Assembly: GCA_021292105.1 (NCBI GenBank)
Contig: CM037871.1
Span: forward strand, 57,062,866-57,126,865
Length of the DNA stretch: 64,000 bases
Direction: 5' to 3'
From: Anadara kagoshimensis
Taxonomy: Eukaryota; Mollusca; Bivalvia; Arcoida; Arcidae
This document shows positions 34,800-46,073 of this stretch, in pieces. The position numbers were made by a program, and so were the translations under genes. The notes under the pieces were generated by a model, which made no database searches, had not been told where the DNA came from, and saw only the letters and a list, made by a program, of their open reading frames with translations. Positions within the stretch are counted from its first letter, which is position 1. The number at the start of each line of letters is the position of its first letter.

Positions 34800-34814
34800 G
34801 CCTTATGTAATGTA

Positions 34815-34925
34815 GATTACTTTTTTATCGCGAGAGATTTATTGACGCGTTATTTCGCGAGGACTCTCAGTCGCGAATTCAAATATCACGCGAATATTCC
34901 CAGAATCGCGAAAAGTATTAAGTCA
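34815..34925. repeat. CpG-rich 'tcgcga' interspersed repeat
   Basis: Dense in 'cgcga' words ('ttatcgcgagag', 'atttcgcgagg', 'agaatcgcgaaaa') and unlike its AT-rich surroundings. I recognise the pattern from bivalve repeats; class unknown. Confidence 0.5.
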
Positions 34926-36050
34926 AATTTAAAACACGATGGCAGTCGACTATGACTGTCGTAAAAGTATGCCATATTAGATGCAATAATCTAAATCGTA
35001 AACTTTGCTGTAACTTACAAGGTTCCATTGAAATTTCCGGTTAAGCAGACTTCATTAACGTTTTCTTTTAACCTTTAACAAAAAAGTCTTGGCGAACCTT
35101 CACCGTAACTTACAAGGTTCTATTGAATTTTCCCGATAAACACTGACTGACGAGGCTGAATTGAAAATTGCTTTCAACCGTTTAAAATGACTATGGAACA
35201 TTATATATAATTAAGAAACGACCAACAAAACAAGAACCCTAAAGAAAGGTAGATATTGAATAGCCGCCACGAAGTGGACGCGAAATTCGTAGTTGTTTTA
35301 GGTACAAGGTCCAACTAATTTAATAAGCTGGGCTCTGAAACAAAGTCAAAAAACAACATTTCGTATGTCATGCCTTAGGATCATTAAAAAATCATGAATA
35401 TGTCATCCATGAAAAGTTCAATTGTTGTTGGCTTATAAAAAGCTATATTTTTTCAAGTCTTTGTAAAATTCGGCTTCATATTTAACTCACAAAGCCGCAT
35501 CCTACATAATCTCAATGTTGTGAATTCGATCCCGGTCAATTGTATTTTGGAGGTTTTTTTTCCAATTGTAGTCTTTTTCAGGTTAACTCAGTAAAAAGTA
35601 CTGAATAGTCTTTGGTATAAAACTGAACCGACAGGGTACTTTCAATAACTTTCGATTTGCAATATAAACTATCACTCAAAAGAAAATTAGAATTACACAC
35701 ATTGGTGTCATTTTAATAAACATTTATATGTTTCAAGCACTGAAAATTATATGTAATAATAAACGGACTCTAAAACAAATTTAATCTTTCGAAAGCTTGA
35801 TGGTTATTTCCCCATCTGTAAAAAGATAATAAAATAAAACTCAGTTTAAAATGGTCAAATATATGATATTCATATGTAGAAGGGCAATATCAATATCTCT
35901 TACCAGACCAAAAAATTATCTAAATCAAATTAATGGAAATACATGTGTATTTCAAGAACCTGTCATCAATCTATGTTTCAAACAAGTGTAAAGTGTCAAT
36001 ATGACACATATGCCCCCGCTTTATTCATTATAGATTGATTGAATGGGGTT
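34926..36050. other. No gene seen
   Basis: A diverged direct repeat occurs at about 35013-35035 and 35105-35125 ('gtaacttacaaggttc'). No exon or bounded element found. Confidence 0.4.
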
Positions 36051-36059
36051 TACTTTTCC

Positions 36060-36540
36060 ACTCATGTTGTAGTAATTATGACATTGACCTTAATTACTAA
36101 AATTTTGTAATCGACACATACTCTTTCGATACCGTATACACGTTGATACCTCTTTTTCTACAAATGTTTAGGAGTGGAGACGGGTGAAAAAGTGCAATTT
36201 TAAAAGATTGTGTGGTCCTTTGACGTTGACCCTTATGCCCCAACTTGGTACGTGACACATCCGTTTGCCATACTACATATATCTTGTTAATATCAGTTTG
36301 ATATCTCTTAAGATACAAAAGTTAAGGACCGGAAACGGATAAAAAAGTGCAATTTTTCAAAATTTTGTATGATCCTGTGATCTTTATCTTGACTGTTTTT
36401 AACCAGGGCCTCTATTTTATACCTTGTTTAATACAAAAGTTACAGCATGGAAATGAATTCTCGCGAGGGACGGGACGTGCATACATTCAAAGGCATTGAC
36501 ATAAGTAACGCTGTAATCTGGCCAAATTCATGGCGGGGAC
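36060..36540 (+). repeat. Interspersed repeat with ~165-bp internal units
   Basis: Similar phrases recur at about 36170-36215 and 36330-36380 ('aaaaagtgcaattttt', 'gatcct', 'gtgatc'), giving two to three diverged units. It ends at an A run (36541-36557) just before the Tc1/mariner element. Confidence 0.5.
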
Positions 36541-36589
36541 AAAAAAAAAAAAAAAAAGAATTAAAATTGGGATTACTTATATACATGTA

Positions 36590-37491
36590 CAGGTCCGTTC
36601 AAAAAGTAAAGTCACCCCTAAATTTCCAAAAAGAAACGTCACCCCCCCTTTTGTAGAATCTAAAATCATTTGTTTCATTATTTTACTGCAGTAGGTGTTA
36701 AATATTAAGATAAACCTTTTAATTAGACACCAAATTATGTATAAACAGCGTTTTATCCACTTGCTGACAAAAATAACATGATGTCAAGTAATTTTGTAAA
36801 TTCGAACTCTTAAAATGACAATCAAAATCCATAAAAATTAAACTATTTCCTTCAAACAGTTACAATTAAAATCAAATATATTTCTCAATTCAATGATAAA
36901 TATATTAGCAATAGTTATTTTCTGATAAAAAAATGTATAAGTATGTTTGGTTGAAGTTTGATTTTCAAATAATACTTTCATCTGCAAGAGCTCGCCTAGG
37001 CAGAATTATAAAATGAATTTGAAGATTACTTGGTAAAATTAGAATAAGGTAGGGTTTTCAGTTTATAAACATGGTTCATGAATCTGCTCAATGTGTATTT
37101 TCTATCGTGTGTTTTGTGGTGCATTTTCCTTTACTAATTCGTCAAAGTGACACCAAATTTTATACAAACTCAAAGTATACCCGTTATAGAAAGGTCTGGT
37201 AATTCTCCGGACATAAATCCCATAGAAAATCTGTGGAATAATTTAAGGAAGGAAGTACCTAAGGATAATCTTTGATCAAATTCTAGATACTCTTTGGAAT
37301 CCCATGCAAAGTCACTGATAAGATAACAAAAGCCAAGTGCACAGAAGTGTTTGAGAGTATGCCAAGACAAATATTATTATAATTAACAAATAATTAGTCA
37401 TGTTAATTCTTTAGTTCTACTTTAATACAGAAACAAGGGGTGTGAAGTTTCGTTTTGGAAAAAGGGTGACGTTACTTTTTGAACGGACCTG
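36590..37491 (+). mobile_element. Tc1/mariner transposon relic
   Basis: Inverted ends of about 28 bp, CAGGTCCGTTCAAAAAGTAA at 36590 and its complement ending at 37491, lie inside TA dinucleotides (36588-36589, 37492-37493), the standard Tc1/mariner target duplication. Total 902 bp against 1.2-1.6 kb for whole elements. Plus-strand sequence at about 37197-37250 encodes SGNSPDINPIENLWNNLRKE, the block carrying the last catalytic acid of Tc1-type transposases; in-frame stops follow. The rest of the transposase is not recognisable. Confidence 0.82.
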
Positions 37492-37493
37492 TA

Positions 37494-38217
37494 TATTATC
37501 CATTCCTTTATGCGTTTGTTTATTTTCCCTTTACTTTACGTTGTAGCTTTTCGCTAACTGTTAAAATGCATCTTATTAGTCTTCTTGAAATCACTGAAAT
37601 TTACCCAGAATGCAACAACTAAAGCCATAACGGATGCTGTAAGTTATTGTCTGATGTCTCATTTTAAATTCATCTGTAGCCACGCTGAAGTGAGCGATGC
37701 AGTTTAAAGACCCATATTACTTGCACGCTTCAAGTGTAATGAACTTCTGGTTTTTGGGAAAGGCATTTTAATTGTTTTTGCACTTTCTGGAAAATTCATT
37801 TGGTGTCTCTAAGTGGACCTGTAAAAAGTTTGAAATACTATTTTGTATATCTGCAATAGTTAATCAGTAATTTAAATTAAATTACAAAACAATTTGTACT
37901 TTTCAGTTTTTATATCATATGATGAAAATGATCATCTTGTGCATCAAATGTTGCATGAACAATCTATAATTTAGGGACCCAGGGGACTTCCACACTCAGT
38001 TTGATCACAAAAAGTCCAATACTTTCAGATAAAGCTAATGGACACACACATGCAGACTTGTCATGCCATTCAAATAAGGTCCCATTGGTTTCTACCAGGT
38101 GAGCTACAGACCCATACATGTACAATGGACAGTGCCTATGTAAACAAATATATAGCAATCTTATGTACATGTCACAACTAAATATTAAAACAAGACCAAC
38201 TGAAGGAAGCATTTACT
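37494..38217. other. No gene seen
   Basis: AT-rich DNA. The longest open frame, on the minus strand at 37964-38212, has no recognisable motif and no splice context. Confidence 0.4.
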
Positions 38218-39843
38218 AAACAAGAGGCCCAGGGGCCACATCGCTCACCTGAGCAACTTGCTAGGTAGAAGCCGAAATGAGTTCAGTATTGAAGTGAGTG
38301 CAGGGGAGGGAGGTTTTGTACAAACTGAAATCTATACTTCCTACCGATGCTTTTCACTAAACAATTTGTAAGTATTTCTATGTACCGTAAAAGGTTGATG
38401 TTTCGACAAGCCTCGGCTTATTCCGTTACCTTTTTCTTACAGCATTTCAACCAATGAAATAATTTTAAAAAAAATTTTCATCATGCAATCTACCAATCTC
38501 AAAAGAGAGAAAATGCATAGGCCGAATACTGTAATCGGGAAATGGCAAATAGAAATTATAGAATACAGCAGGATTTACATTAAAAATTAGCTTTTAAATA
38601 CAAGTACAATTAATATATTTCTCATGAACAATATATTTAACTTTATATCAAAATACTTATATAAAAGAATACAGCATGGAAAATACACTATTATTTAACC
38701 ATGATTTGAACAAACTTGAATCTACACTACCTGAGGATGCTTCCATTTTAATTTGAGCTTTCCTGGCCTAATAGTTTTTGAGGAGAAGATTTTTAAAGAT
38801 TCTCTCTATATATTCCTGTGTAAAACTTGACCCCCCTCTTGTGGCCCCACCCTACCCCCAGGGACTATGATTTGAACAAACTTGAATCTACACTACCTGA
38901 GGATGCTTCCATTTTAATTTGAGCTTTTCTGGCCTAATAGTTTTTGAGAAAAAGATTTTAAAAAATTTTCTTTATATATTCCTATGTAAAACTTGATCCC
39001 CCTCTTGTGACCCCTCCCTACCCCCGGGGACCATGATTTGAACAAACTTGAATCTACACTACCTGAGGATGCTTCCATTTTAATTTGAGCTTTTCAGGCC
39101 TAATAGTTTTTGAGAAGAAGATTTTTAAAGATTTTCTCTATATACCCCTATGTAAAACTTGATCCCCCTCTTGTGGCCCCTCCCTACCCCCGGGGACCAT
39201 GATTTGAACAAACTTGAATCTACACTACCTGAGGATGCTTCCATTTTAATTTGAGCTTTCCTGGCCTAATAGTTTTTGAGGAGAAGATTTTTAAAGATTC
39301 TCTCTATATATTCCTGTGTAAAACTTGACCCCCTCTTGTGGCCCCACCCTACCCCCAGGGACTATGATTTGAACAAACTTGAATCTACACTACCTGAGGA
39401 TGCTTCCATTTTAATTTGAGCTTTTCTGGCCTAATAGTTTTTGAGAAAAAGATTTTTAAAAATTTTCTTTATATATTCCTATGTAAAACTTGATCCCCCT
39501 CTTGTGACCCCTCCCTACCCCCGGGGACCATGATTTGAACAAACTTGAATCTACACTACCTCAGGATGCTTCCATTTTAATTTGAGCTTTTCAGGCCTAA
39601 TAGTTTTTGAGAAGAAGATTTTTAAAGATTTTCTCTATATACTCCTATGTAAAACTTGATCCCCCTCTTGTGGCCCCTCCCTACCCCCGGGGACCATGAT
39701 TTGAACAAACTTGAATCTACACTTCCTAAGGATGCCTCCACAAAAGTTTAAGCTTTACAGGCCGAATAGTTTTTGAGAAGAAGATTTTTGAAAAATACCA
39801 ACAAAGTTTCAATAATTCTCAATTATCTCCCCTTTAAAGAGGG

Positions 39844-39882
<39 letters not shown>

Positions 39883-39930
39883 TAGTGGTGCTTTGTGCCA
39901 AATTTGGTTGAAATCTGCCCAGTGGTTCGT

Positions 39931-39969
<39 letters not shown>

Positions 39970-39986
39970 GACGACAGACAACGGAC

Positions 39987-40018
<32 letters not shown>

Positions 40019-40039
40019 TGGCTCAGGTGAGCTAAAAAA
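38218..40039 (+). mobile_element. 'caagaggccc' element with 166-bp internal repeats
   Basis: Left end 'caagaggcccaggggcc' (38221); right end is the hairpin 'agctcacttgagcc' / 'ggctcaggtgagct' plus A residues (40004-40039). About six to seven 166-bp units (starts near 38701, 38867, 39033, 39199, 39364, 39530 and 39696) contain 'atgatttgaacaaacttgaa'. The three-unit block from 38701 recurs at 39199, a ~498 bp secondary duplication. The ends match those of 16431-17541, but the internal unit is unrelated in sequence and length. Confidence 0.7.
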
Positions 40040-40506
40040 CCCCAAAAAACAAAAAAACAGCCAACAACAGTATTCAATTTTACTCAAAAGTTTTATTTTA
40101 TTAAACTTGTATCCCAAGCAAATTAATCCATATGCTTCCAATACACAGTACCCTCTGTGATTCAAGAAAAATTTCTCTGAATGTATTGTGCTTTACAATT
40201 TATGAGAAATAAAAACTCTTAAAATGTTATGAATGATAAAAAATCCACTAAAGGTGAATTTCCATCAAATATTGTTACGGTATGTGCAGTATTAGCTATA
40301 AGGGATTAAAAAAGCAGACAGTTTTATAGGGATGTTAAATACATCCCATTGTTGATTAGACTTTTAACAAAACCTAAGCATTAATTTAACAAGTACCAGT
40401 TTACTTTACTTCAGAATGTGTTTTAAATCAAGTAATCCAGTGGTTTAATTGTTTTTATATCAGCAATTCACTGTACTACACTACTTTCAAGAACATAATA
40501 ACAACA
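40040..40506. other. No gene seen
   Basis: AT-rich; nothing bounded found. Confidence 0.35.
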
Positions 40507-40633
40507 CATGTGTCATATACCATTTTTTGAATTTAATCATAAAATACATTCAAAAAATGGTATATTGTCTATTGTCATATACCATTTTTTGAATGTATTT
40601 TATGATAAAATTCAAAATATGGTATATGACACA
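40507..40633. mobile_element. Nested palindromic MITE, dimeric form
   Basis: A palindrome TGTGTCATATACC...GGTATATGACACA in which each half is itself an inverted repeat around 'taccattttttgaat'. It is in effect two copies of a ~55-60 bp hairpin placed head to head. A single copy of the hairpin is at 63492-63545. Confidence 0.7.
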
Positions 40634-41640
40634 TGCGACTGTCTATCATCCACTTTTGGAAGTAGGAAATAAATGTTACTATGTCCAGAAACATTTACTT
40701 GGAATTTATTTTCACAGTAATGTATGTACCTGGACTAAAGCAAATAATTATTCCCTGTGAATGTTTTCCTATAAACAATATAGTAACTTTTAAGAATGAC
40801 AACTTTAGCTTCAGAATATCTCTTAACTTCAAAACAAAAATAGTTTTATCATGCATTGGGGAATATAGACATTTGTAGATAAAAACATGAAATAGGAATA
40901 CAGAACACATGATAATAAACACATGGTAAAATCACTGATAATAAAAGATTCTGTTAATTGGGAAATTTTCATGTAAGTTAATTTTTCGCAAGAATCCTCA
41001 TTTCTAGATATTTGTTTACTTTTACTTTCCTATTAAAGGCAAGTTGAATAACAAAATGAAATATTTGTGAAAGTGGGTTTTTTTTTGGTGTTTTTGACTC
41101 TTGCAAATTTACATGAAAGTAAAACACACATGAAAATTTGCAGATTTCAATTGACATTTTTAAGTCCCAAGAGTTGTTTATTTTTCAACTTACTTATTAC
41201 AAATCTACAATGTTAATTTTAAAGTGCTATATGGGCCGTTAATACAATTCCTCATCAATAGTGCTAGGACCAAAAATCAGGAGTCAAATTCAAGAGTCAA
41301 TAACATAATCTAAAGGGTCTGATAGACCAGGTAGCCCTGGTTAATCAAGGGTCATTGAAACAAGGTTTTACTGTACATGTATATGAAATGTTACTTTGAA
41401 ATAATAAATACCTAATATACATAAAAAATATTATGTACACCACATAATTATTTATATATCTTATTTTCTCTGTTCCTCTAAAAATAAGTATTTTCTTGAC
41501 TAACTGTGAAAATAAAACAAAAACAATTAAAATTGGATGACTAGTTGCAAGCTCTTTATATATTTATAAGATACGCATCATGATTATAAAATATAAATGA
41601 AACATCTGTTTATATTATCTATTTTTTTTTTACAAAATAA
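40634..41640. other. No gene seen
   Basis: AT-rich. Open frames at 40681-40922 on both strands lack motifs. Confidence 0.35.
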
Positions 41641-41689
41641 TAAAAAGCATGGTACATACAGAGTATAAGGAAAAGAATAAAAAGGGAAA

Positions 41690-41866
41690 AGGGCAGAGTG
41701 GGTATGCTTTTTTATCTTTGTGCCCTTTTTTACCATGCCTGGATTCCCAGGGCAGAGTGGGTATGCTTTTTTATCTTTGTGCCCCTTTTTACCATGCCTG
41801 GATTCCCAGGGCAGAGTGGGTATGCTTTTTTATCTTTGTGCCCCTTTTTACCATGCCTGGATTCCC
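41690..41866 (+). repeat. 62-bp minisatellite, about 3 copies
   Basis: Near-identical 62 bp units of 'gggcagagtgggtatgcttt' ... 'accatgcctggattccca'. Adjacent frames stay open through it, producing spurious repetitive proteins. Confidence 0.88.
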
Positions 41867-42540
41867 TATCTGAATCTCTATCAGAATGAGACATAACTCT
41901 TGGCTTGCAACCGGTTCGAATAACTTAAAAAATGTGCATGTTACTTACTATATAACCTACCCAGAAATGCATGCAGTAGTACACAACACAGAATCAATCA
42001 TCCGTGAAAATATCCAATCATGAGTGAAAATCTTCATATACGATAAAAAAGAATAAGTTCCGAAATTAAATTTCAATATTCATAGAATGTAAAGAAATAA
42101 ATATATTACACACACAACTAAATGTATATAAAATTCAGACCTTTTTTAACAATAAGTAAATAAAATAAATTAGAAAATAAATAATTAGCACTGTTTGTTA
42201 GAAGGGAGAAAAAAACAAAAAACTATACATATGTGTAAAAGTGCATGATTTAACATGTGCAGTCATGTCTTTAAAATCTACACAAGCTCTATATCAATAT
42301 ATAAAATAAATTTAAGATTAATAAATAACATACAAGTACTATTTATTAGGAAAAACCTACCAATACATATAACATTGTATGACATGTACAGTCATGTATA
42401 TACGTTTTTGTATAAAGAAAAAATACAGTTTTAGTACCAGAAGCTGTGAATATAACAGAAACTGTGACCAACAGATCACTTTAAAAGTAACTATGATAAA
42501 AAATGTTATGTAAAACATGGAAATTTATGAGTTAAGTAGT
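41867..42540. other. No gene seen
   Basis: AT-rich sequence with no exon or bounded element. Confidence 0.35.
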
Positions 42541-42876
42541 GGTGCTTAACATCCCAGACAAGAGTATTTCCCTTTTATCAAGACATGGCCAGCTATAGAC
42601 AAAGATGCAGAAATTTTGCATGTGCATTGCGCTGATGGAATTCTATAGCAGGGTTCTTTATGATGCCAAGCCTAAAGTTCTGTGACACGAGATCTCGTTT
42701 ATTTTAAGTTCTCATCCTAAAGAACTAACACGTTCACTTTGTAATGCCAAGTGCTTGGTGAAAGAACAGTAACTAACCACTTTTGAGTCTTGGGTCAGAT
42801 CCCTGTCAGGGTTTCAACCCACAACCTCCCACTTACCGAGTCAGCACTGATGTACCAACTGAGCTACTGCAGTGGT
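42541..42876 (-). mobile_element. tRNA-derived SINE
   Basis: Minus-strand full-length copy of the common family: head from 42876 with A box 'tagctcagttgg', body 'cattacaaagtgaacg', and CAGCGCAATGCACATGCAAA with a decayed tail near 42550-42600. Confidence 0.8.
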
Positions 42877-44590
42877 CAAAAAATTTATGAAACCACAAAC
42901 ATTGCTATTACCTGAGTATGGAAAAAAACATGGTAACTATTCTGAAAATTATGTTAAATTGTGTTTGTAATCACTGCATGTGAGGAAACTTAATTATGAG
43001 TTTGTAATGCTGAAGACTATTGGTTCATTTTAAATTTGTAATAAACTTCATTTTTTAATAATAGCAGATGCTGCTGATATGAACACAGCAACAAAAATTA
43101 AAATAATAAGTTTTATAGTAAAACAAGGGTTCTTGAAACCATAGCACATATTTAACTGCTCAAGGGTTCATGAAATCATGGCACACACTATATTGTTATG
43201 TGAATACAGTGTACATTAACCTGTGAAAACTGAACAAAATCTTCAGTTATATGGGAGTTTTGGTTTAGACAGATAACGCTGTACATGTACCGGTACTTGT
43301 AAATATACGTAAATTGTGGCACTTTATAATTTTGACAACATAGATTAGAAAAGTAAACTACAGCATGCTGAAGATGATGACATCTACTGTTTGATTAATC
43401 TCTAGATACAGAATGTTGAACCATGCACAACAAATCTTCAGTTTGGTTTGGACAGTATAACATACACTGCACATATACTTATAACTAAAGCTAGGACACT
43501 ATAATAATAATAACAATGCAGTAAAATACTTTCAAAAATTACAAATAAAAAATAACAAAAATTCAGCAATATCCAACAATAAAACAATTGTATAAATAAA
43601 TTATTCACATCATAATTATAATGTGACATTGCTTATAAATTTATAAATAAAATAAATAAATAAAGGTTGATTGTCCACAGTCTGATGGCAAAGTATACAG
43701 CGAGTCTATCTTAATGTTATGGTACTTTTGGCTAATAAAGTGTGTGCACTGCTTGATTATACACATGCAGAGATATGCTTCTTACACCTATTCATGGATT
43801 TTTTAAAACCCGTCCAAGTTTATAAACACTCTGCCATCAGATCTTGGACAGACTATACAGCAAAGCACAAACAACATTTGTTATTAGTTCAAAACTTTTA
43901 AATAGACTGATTATTAATGTGAGATTCTCAATAATATGTACAAAATATAAAAACAGCTACAAATCTTAGTAATCTAAGGAAGACAACTCAAAGTAACATA
44001 ATATTTTTTGCAGGCATACTGGAGTTATTTCCCTTATACCTGCATCAATGTTTTAAATGATGTTAATTTACATTACATCAGCAATTTTTCAACTTTTCGT
44101 GACCAGACAATTTTTTGTAATAAATTTGAATTCTAAATTCAAAATTTAAATCTTATTAATTTTGTTAATTTCTAAGAAGGTGTCATTTTGACGATATTTC
44201 AAACTCGAAATATTTGTCATCTAGTTTTGTCAATAATGTTTATTCTTAGTTAAAAAAATATTGTCAAAATTTGCTAAATTTAAGTGATGAAAATGATAAG
44301 TTAAAGAATGATTGTGAATCAAGGGACAGATGTACTGTTTAAAATGTTTTTGTAAACATGATCCATTTCAAAATCATAGTTTATAGAAATAATTCTTTAC
44401 AGAGGAATGATTTTAACTTCATTTTTCATCTTATTCATTTATTCCTTACTTACAAGAGCAGTTATATTGTCCTGACATTTTTCCATAGAATCTAAATCTT
44501 TTTCTTCACCATTCATTACCATTTCACTTGTATGCAAACCTTCACTCAGTGATTGTATTCCATTTGATCTGTATTTTCATTCAATATTTT
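42877..44590 (-). other. Downstream of the BTB-zinc finger gene
   Basis: Probably includes the 3' untranslated region of the gene ending at 44591. A weak inverted pair (43672-43697 with 43826-43852) and the right end of the 'ggtttcacaat' MITE family (about 44290-44345) are present. No other exon seen. Confidence 0.35.
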
Positions 44591-46073
44591 CTAGTGTAGT
44601 AGTTCTTTCTTTATAATAACTTCAAATTTCAGCTCTGAAAAGTTTTTCTGACCATCTTCAAATTCTAAATCTTGTTTTTTCTTTGTTTCCATGTTTGACT
44701 TGACCATCATGTGTTCTATTTCTATTTGTTCAATAATTTGTTTTTTTATATGGTTTATGTGGTTTTGATGTATTTGTATGTACCGGTACACATTTTTCAT
44801 TTTTGTCAGACTGTTTGTGGAACTGTGCCTTGTGCGACTTGAGTTCAGAATTTCTTGTAAATTCTACCAAACAAATATCACATTTATAAGTTATTCCACA
44901 TCTTAATTTGTGTCTTTTTAATTCAAACCTGCAGAAGAATGAATTGGGACAAAGATTACATTTAAAAGGCCTTTCATCTATGTGTAGCATTGTGTGTTTT
45001 AGCAATAACTTTTCATCAGGGAAGAAGAAGTCACATTTATAACACCAAAATGAACCCCGGCCAATAACACATTCTTTTTCTCTATTATTTATTGAAGCAT
45101 TTTTTGCCGAGTTACCAAACATTCGTGTTTCACCAATCATATTTTCTTCTTTGTTTGATTTACTCTTGAAGCTTTCCAAACCTTCATTCAGAATTTCTTC
45201 ATCCATGTATTCTTCACAGTTGTATCTATAGACGGTGAACTTTGACCTTCAACTGATTCACAATCATCAAAATGTTTGTCTTCATCCGCCATTGTATCAA
45301 AATGTGATGCACTTTCTAGATTCAGATTATATAATGTTGATTGTATTTTTTTCAGATTGTTTCTCTGCAATATGTGTTTCTATGCTGTCCATTTTTTTTA
45401 TTTCTCTCTGATGGTTTCTGAGTTGAAGTTTCTTTGTTTTTCATTTTTTCACCTCTAATCTTTTCATTTTTATGCTCTTCCACATGTTGAGTGAAGTCTA
45501 TCTTCTGGGTAAATTTCCAGTCACATATGTCACATCTAAAATGGTCTTCTGTCCTTGCTTCATGATGTATTTTGTGTAAGTTCAAATAATGGACACTACT
45601 AAACTTCTTGCAACAAATATCACATTCATATTGCTTGCTGTGGTTTTTCATGTACATATGTAAGACTAGAGTAATGTACGAAATTGCTGTTTACAAATTG
45701 GACAGGAAATTGAGGATTGGTCTCCATAAGTAACTAGGTGTGCTAATAGATTTTCTTTTAAAGAAAATTCTTTTCCGCACTTATCACAATGGTAAGTTTC
45801 TTTTCCACATCCGACTTTGAAATGCATTTTTAAACTCCCCAATTTGCGATACTCCTTATTACAAATTCCACAAAAATAGGAGCCTTTCTTTGATTGAGTG
45901 ATATAATGGTCCAGAAATTGTTGTCAAACAGTCTGCTACACACTTGACACTTGTAGATGTTTTTACTGGTGTGGATAATTTCATGCGAGTTCAGATCTTC
46001 CCTTGATATGAACACTTTGTTACATAATCTGCATGCCAGTTCTGAAGACCTCTGTTTCTTCTCTGTATATGAA
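44591..46073 (-). CDS. Terminal exon with about ten C2H2 zinc fingers
   Basis: Fingers in order include CRLCNKVFISREDLNSHEIIH, CQVCSRLF, CGICNKEYRKLGSLKMHF, CDKCGKEFSLKENLLAHL, CPICKQQF, CDICCKKFSSVHYLNLHKIH, CDICDWKFTQKIDFTQHVEEH, an acidic linker, CYKCDFFFPDEKLLLKHTMLH, CNLCPNSFFCRFELKRHKLRC and CDICLVEFTRNSELKSHKAQFH. Some have Cys in place of the last His. Frame changes fall near 45900, 45660, 45370, 45220 and 44745, the last at a run of seven T. The C-terminus is charged and ends FEVIIKKELLH. Confidence 0.75.

Noticed and set aside
37964-38212. 82-codon minus frame
   Set aside because: No motif, no splice sites, composition like the surrounding AT-rich DNA.
39878-40165. 95-codon minus frame with SSPEPKAQVSFSDHNLSVV
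   Set aside because: A peptide often mis-annotated in animal genomes; here it is the hairpin end of the 'caagaggccc' element.
41649-41889. Two overlapping hydrophobic repetitive frames
   Set aside because: They are generated by a 62-bp minisatellite.
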